This document shows positions 6,017 to 7,178 of a DNA stretch of 7,178 bases, piece by piece. Every line of letters begins with the position of its first letter. Position 1 is the first letter of the stretch. The translations under genes and the position numbers were made by a program. The notes under the pieces were generated by a model. It did not search any database. It saw only the letters and a list, made by a program, of their open reading frames with translations, and was not told the DNA's origin. Source of the DNA: Fidelibacterota bacterium (lineage in GTDB: Bacteria; Fidelibacterota; UBA2242); contig QNCV01000132.1 of the NCBI GenBank assembly GCA_003645845.1, forward strand, positions 1-7,178. Reading direction: 5' to 3'.

Positions 6017-7178
6017 CTATGCGATAGTTGCTTCTTCATATTCAACAACGCTGTTGGTTTTGGTTGTGCCGGTAATGATTTGAGAACCCGGCCGGTCTTT
6101 TAAAATTGATGCCATGTCCCGGTTGAGTTCCCGGGCCAGAATTTCCATCACCCGCGGCATGCAGAACCCACCCTGACAGCGGCCCATTCCGGGGCGGACC
6201 CGCCGTTTGATACCGTCAACGGTGGTGGCGCCGGCGTTGCGATGGATGGCGTCAACAATTTCCCCTTCGGTAATGTTTTCGCAGCGACAGACTATTCTGG
6301 CGTAACGGGGGTCAATGTTGATTAATGCCGTCTTCTCGGCGTTGCTTAATTCGGCAAAGTGATAGGCCTTGCGCCGGTGGGCGATGAAATCTGTGTTTGG
6401 CTTCAGAGACGGCAGAATTCCATCAACCAGTTCCACGACCAATTCAGCAATGGCCGGGGACGCCGAAAGTCCTGGTGATTTGATGCCAGCTACATTGATA
6501 AACCCTTTCACATCGGGCGATTCAGCGATGATAAAATCACCGGTATCCGGCTCGGCCCGTAATCCGGCGAATATATTGATTGTTTTGTGAAAAGGAATGT
6601 TTTGAAAGCTTCTCAGACCTTTTTGCCTGACATAGTCCAGACCGGCGGCCGTGGTTTCGATTGCTTCGTCATCGGGAACAGAATCGGAGTTCGGTCCCAC
6701 CAGCACATTCCCATGCACGGTGGGCGTGATCAGTACGCCTTTACCCAGTTTGCCGGGGGGCTGAAACACGACATGGTGAACCATGCCGCTGGCCGTTTTA
6801 TCCAGCACGTAGTATTCTCCCCGCCGCGGGATAATTTTAAAGGCAGGACGGGCAATCATATCGTTGATCTTGGCCGCCTGAACGCCGGCGGCATTGATGA
6901 TGATTTTAGAGCGAAAAACCGATGTGGCGGTTTTCACCGTGAAGACGGAATTTTCTTTGTGAATGGATTGAACGACGCTGTTCAGGAACAGCTTAACGCC
7001 GTTGTCCATTGCGTTTTCCGCCAGGGCGATGGCCAGTTCCCAGGGACTGATAATGCCGGCGGTTTTTGCATAGAGTGCGCCGGTTGCCGCGGGGTTGATT
7101 TGCGGTTCGAAATTACGTAATTGTTCCTGGTTGATCAGTTCCATACCCGTAATGTCGTTTTGGATACCGCGATCGTAA
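6017..7178 (-). CDS. FAD-dependent dehydrogenase with C-terminal [2Fe-2S] BFD domain, GlpA/GlpD-like (partial, 5' end outside window)
   Basis: This is the C-terminal 386 or so residues of a DAO-type flavoprotein. The frame stays open to the window edge, and the residues before the ATG at 7144 (YDRGIQNDITG) continue the fold, so that ATG is internal. The N-terminal GxGxxG FAD motif is missing. Counting from the ATG at 7144, the substrate/FAD core covers about 1-245, with TAGIISPWELA at 28-38 and VAGIKSPGLSASPA at 218-231. A BFD-like [2Fe-2S] domain follows, with Cys286, Cys288, Cys323 and Cys328 in CRCEN and GRCQGGFC. This domain order is that of GlpA-type glycerol-3-phosphate dehydrogenases and Thermotoga TM1432. 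The substrate is inferred; another hydroxy or amino acid is possible. No signal peptide can be judged. It is first of three tightly spaced genes, and the next starts 17 bases downstream. The family call is firm and the substrate uncertain. Confidence 0.88.
   Translation of the reverse strand, partial: YDRGIQNDITGMELINQEQLRNFEPQINPAATGALYAKTAGIISPWELAIALAENAMDNGVKLFLNSVVQSIHKENSVFTVKTATSVFRSKIIINAAGVQAAKINDMIARPAFKIIPRRGEYYVLDKTASGMVHHVVFQPPGKLGKGVLITPTVHGNVLVGPNSDSVPDDEAIETTAAGLDYVRQKGLRSFQNIPFHKTINIFAGLRAEPDTGDFIIAESPDVKGFINVAGIKSPGLSASPAIAELVVELVDGILPSLKPNTDFIAHRRKAYHFAELSNAEKTALINIDPRYARIVCRCENITEGEIVDAIHRNAGATTVDGIKRRVRPGMGRCQGGFCMPRVMEILARELNRDMASILKDRPGSQIITGTTKTNSVVEYEEATIA

Noticed and set aside
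5364..7120. Plus-strand open frames opposite the two flavoproteins (5364-5984, 6369-6590, 6587-7120)
   Set aside because: They are antisense to well-identified genes, with compositions typical of shadow frames.
7142..7144. ATG at 7144 as the start of the BFD-domain dehydrogenase
   Set aside because: The frame remains open to the window edge, the preceding residues fit the fold, and the mandatory N-terminal FAD motif is absent, so the gene begins outside the window.

Overview
The window is a stretch of bacterial chromosome in which every recognisable gene lies on the minus strand. The proteins point to an anaerobic or fermentative, saccharolytic bacterium. They include a cytoplasmic GH57 4-alpha-glucanotransferase of the type first known from hyperthermophilic archaea, a classical phosphorylating GAPDH, and a three-gene flavin/iron-sulfur dehydrogenase cassette like the Thermotoga TM1432-TM1434 group. 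I cannot place the organism to phylum with confidence. An uncultured lineage outside the Proteobacteria and Bacilli is plausible, but that is inference.

Layout in transcription order, from high to low coordinates. (1) 7178-4367 is a tight operon: the 3' part of a FAD-dependent dehydrogenase with a C-terminal [2Fe-2S] BFD domain, a two-Rossmann FAD/NAD(P) oxidoreductase, and a small four-cysteine DUF1667 protein. The first two are 17 bases apart; the last two overlap by 11 bases. The promoter and the N-terminal FAD-binding part of the first gene lie outside the window. (2) 4343-3905 is a decayed, internally deleted IS21-family element. It keeps both ends and the HTH-encoding start of istA, followed by a frameshift, and has no istB. 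It begins 23 bases after the operon stop codon. (3) 3904-3429 is a gene-poor spacer, ending in a candidate promoter and a wobble-paired hairpin in the gap leader. (4) 3353-225 is a two-gene operon, gap then GH57, 12 bases apart, with a TTG start on GH57. It is closed by a good rho-independent terminator at 169-210. (5) 1-168 holds a convincing plus-strand promoter pointing straight into that terminator, and a Shine-Dalgarno-like motif at the left edge that may belong to a minus-strand gene outside the window.

Together the genes describe central carbon flow. GH57 reshapes intracellular alpha-glucan (glycogen or maltodextrin). GAPDH carries the resulting triose phosphate through lower glycolysis. 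The flavin/Fe-S cassette probably oxidises glycerol-3-phosphate or a related hydroxy or amino substrate and passes electrons to NAD(P)+ or another acceptor. No CRISPR array, tRNA, rRNA, phage gene or defence gene was seen. The least understood material is the DUF1667 protein and its partners, the gap leader hairpin, the promoter-terminator micro-unit at 131-210, and the IS21 relic.
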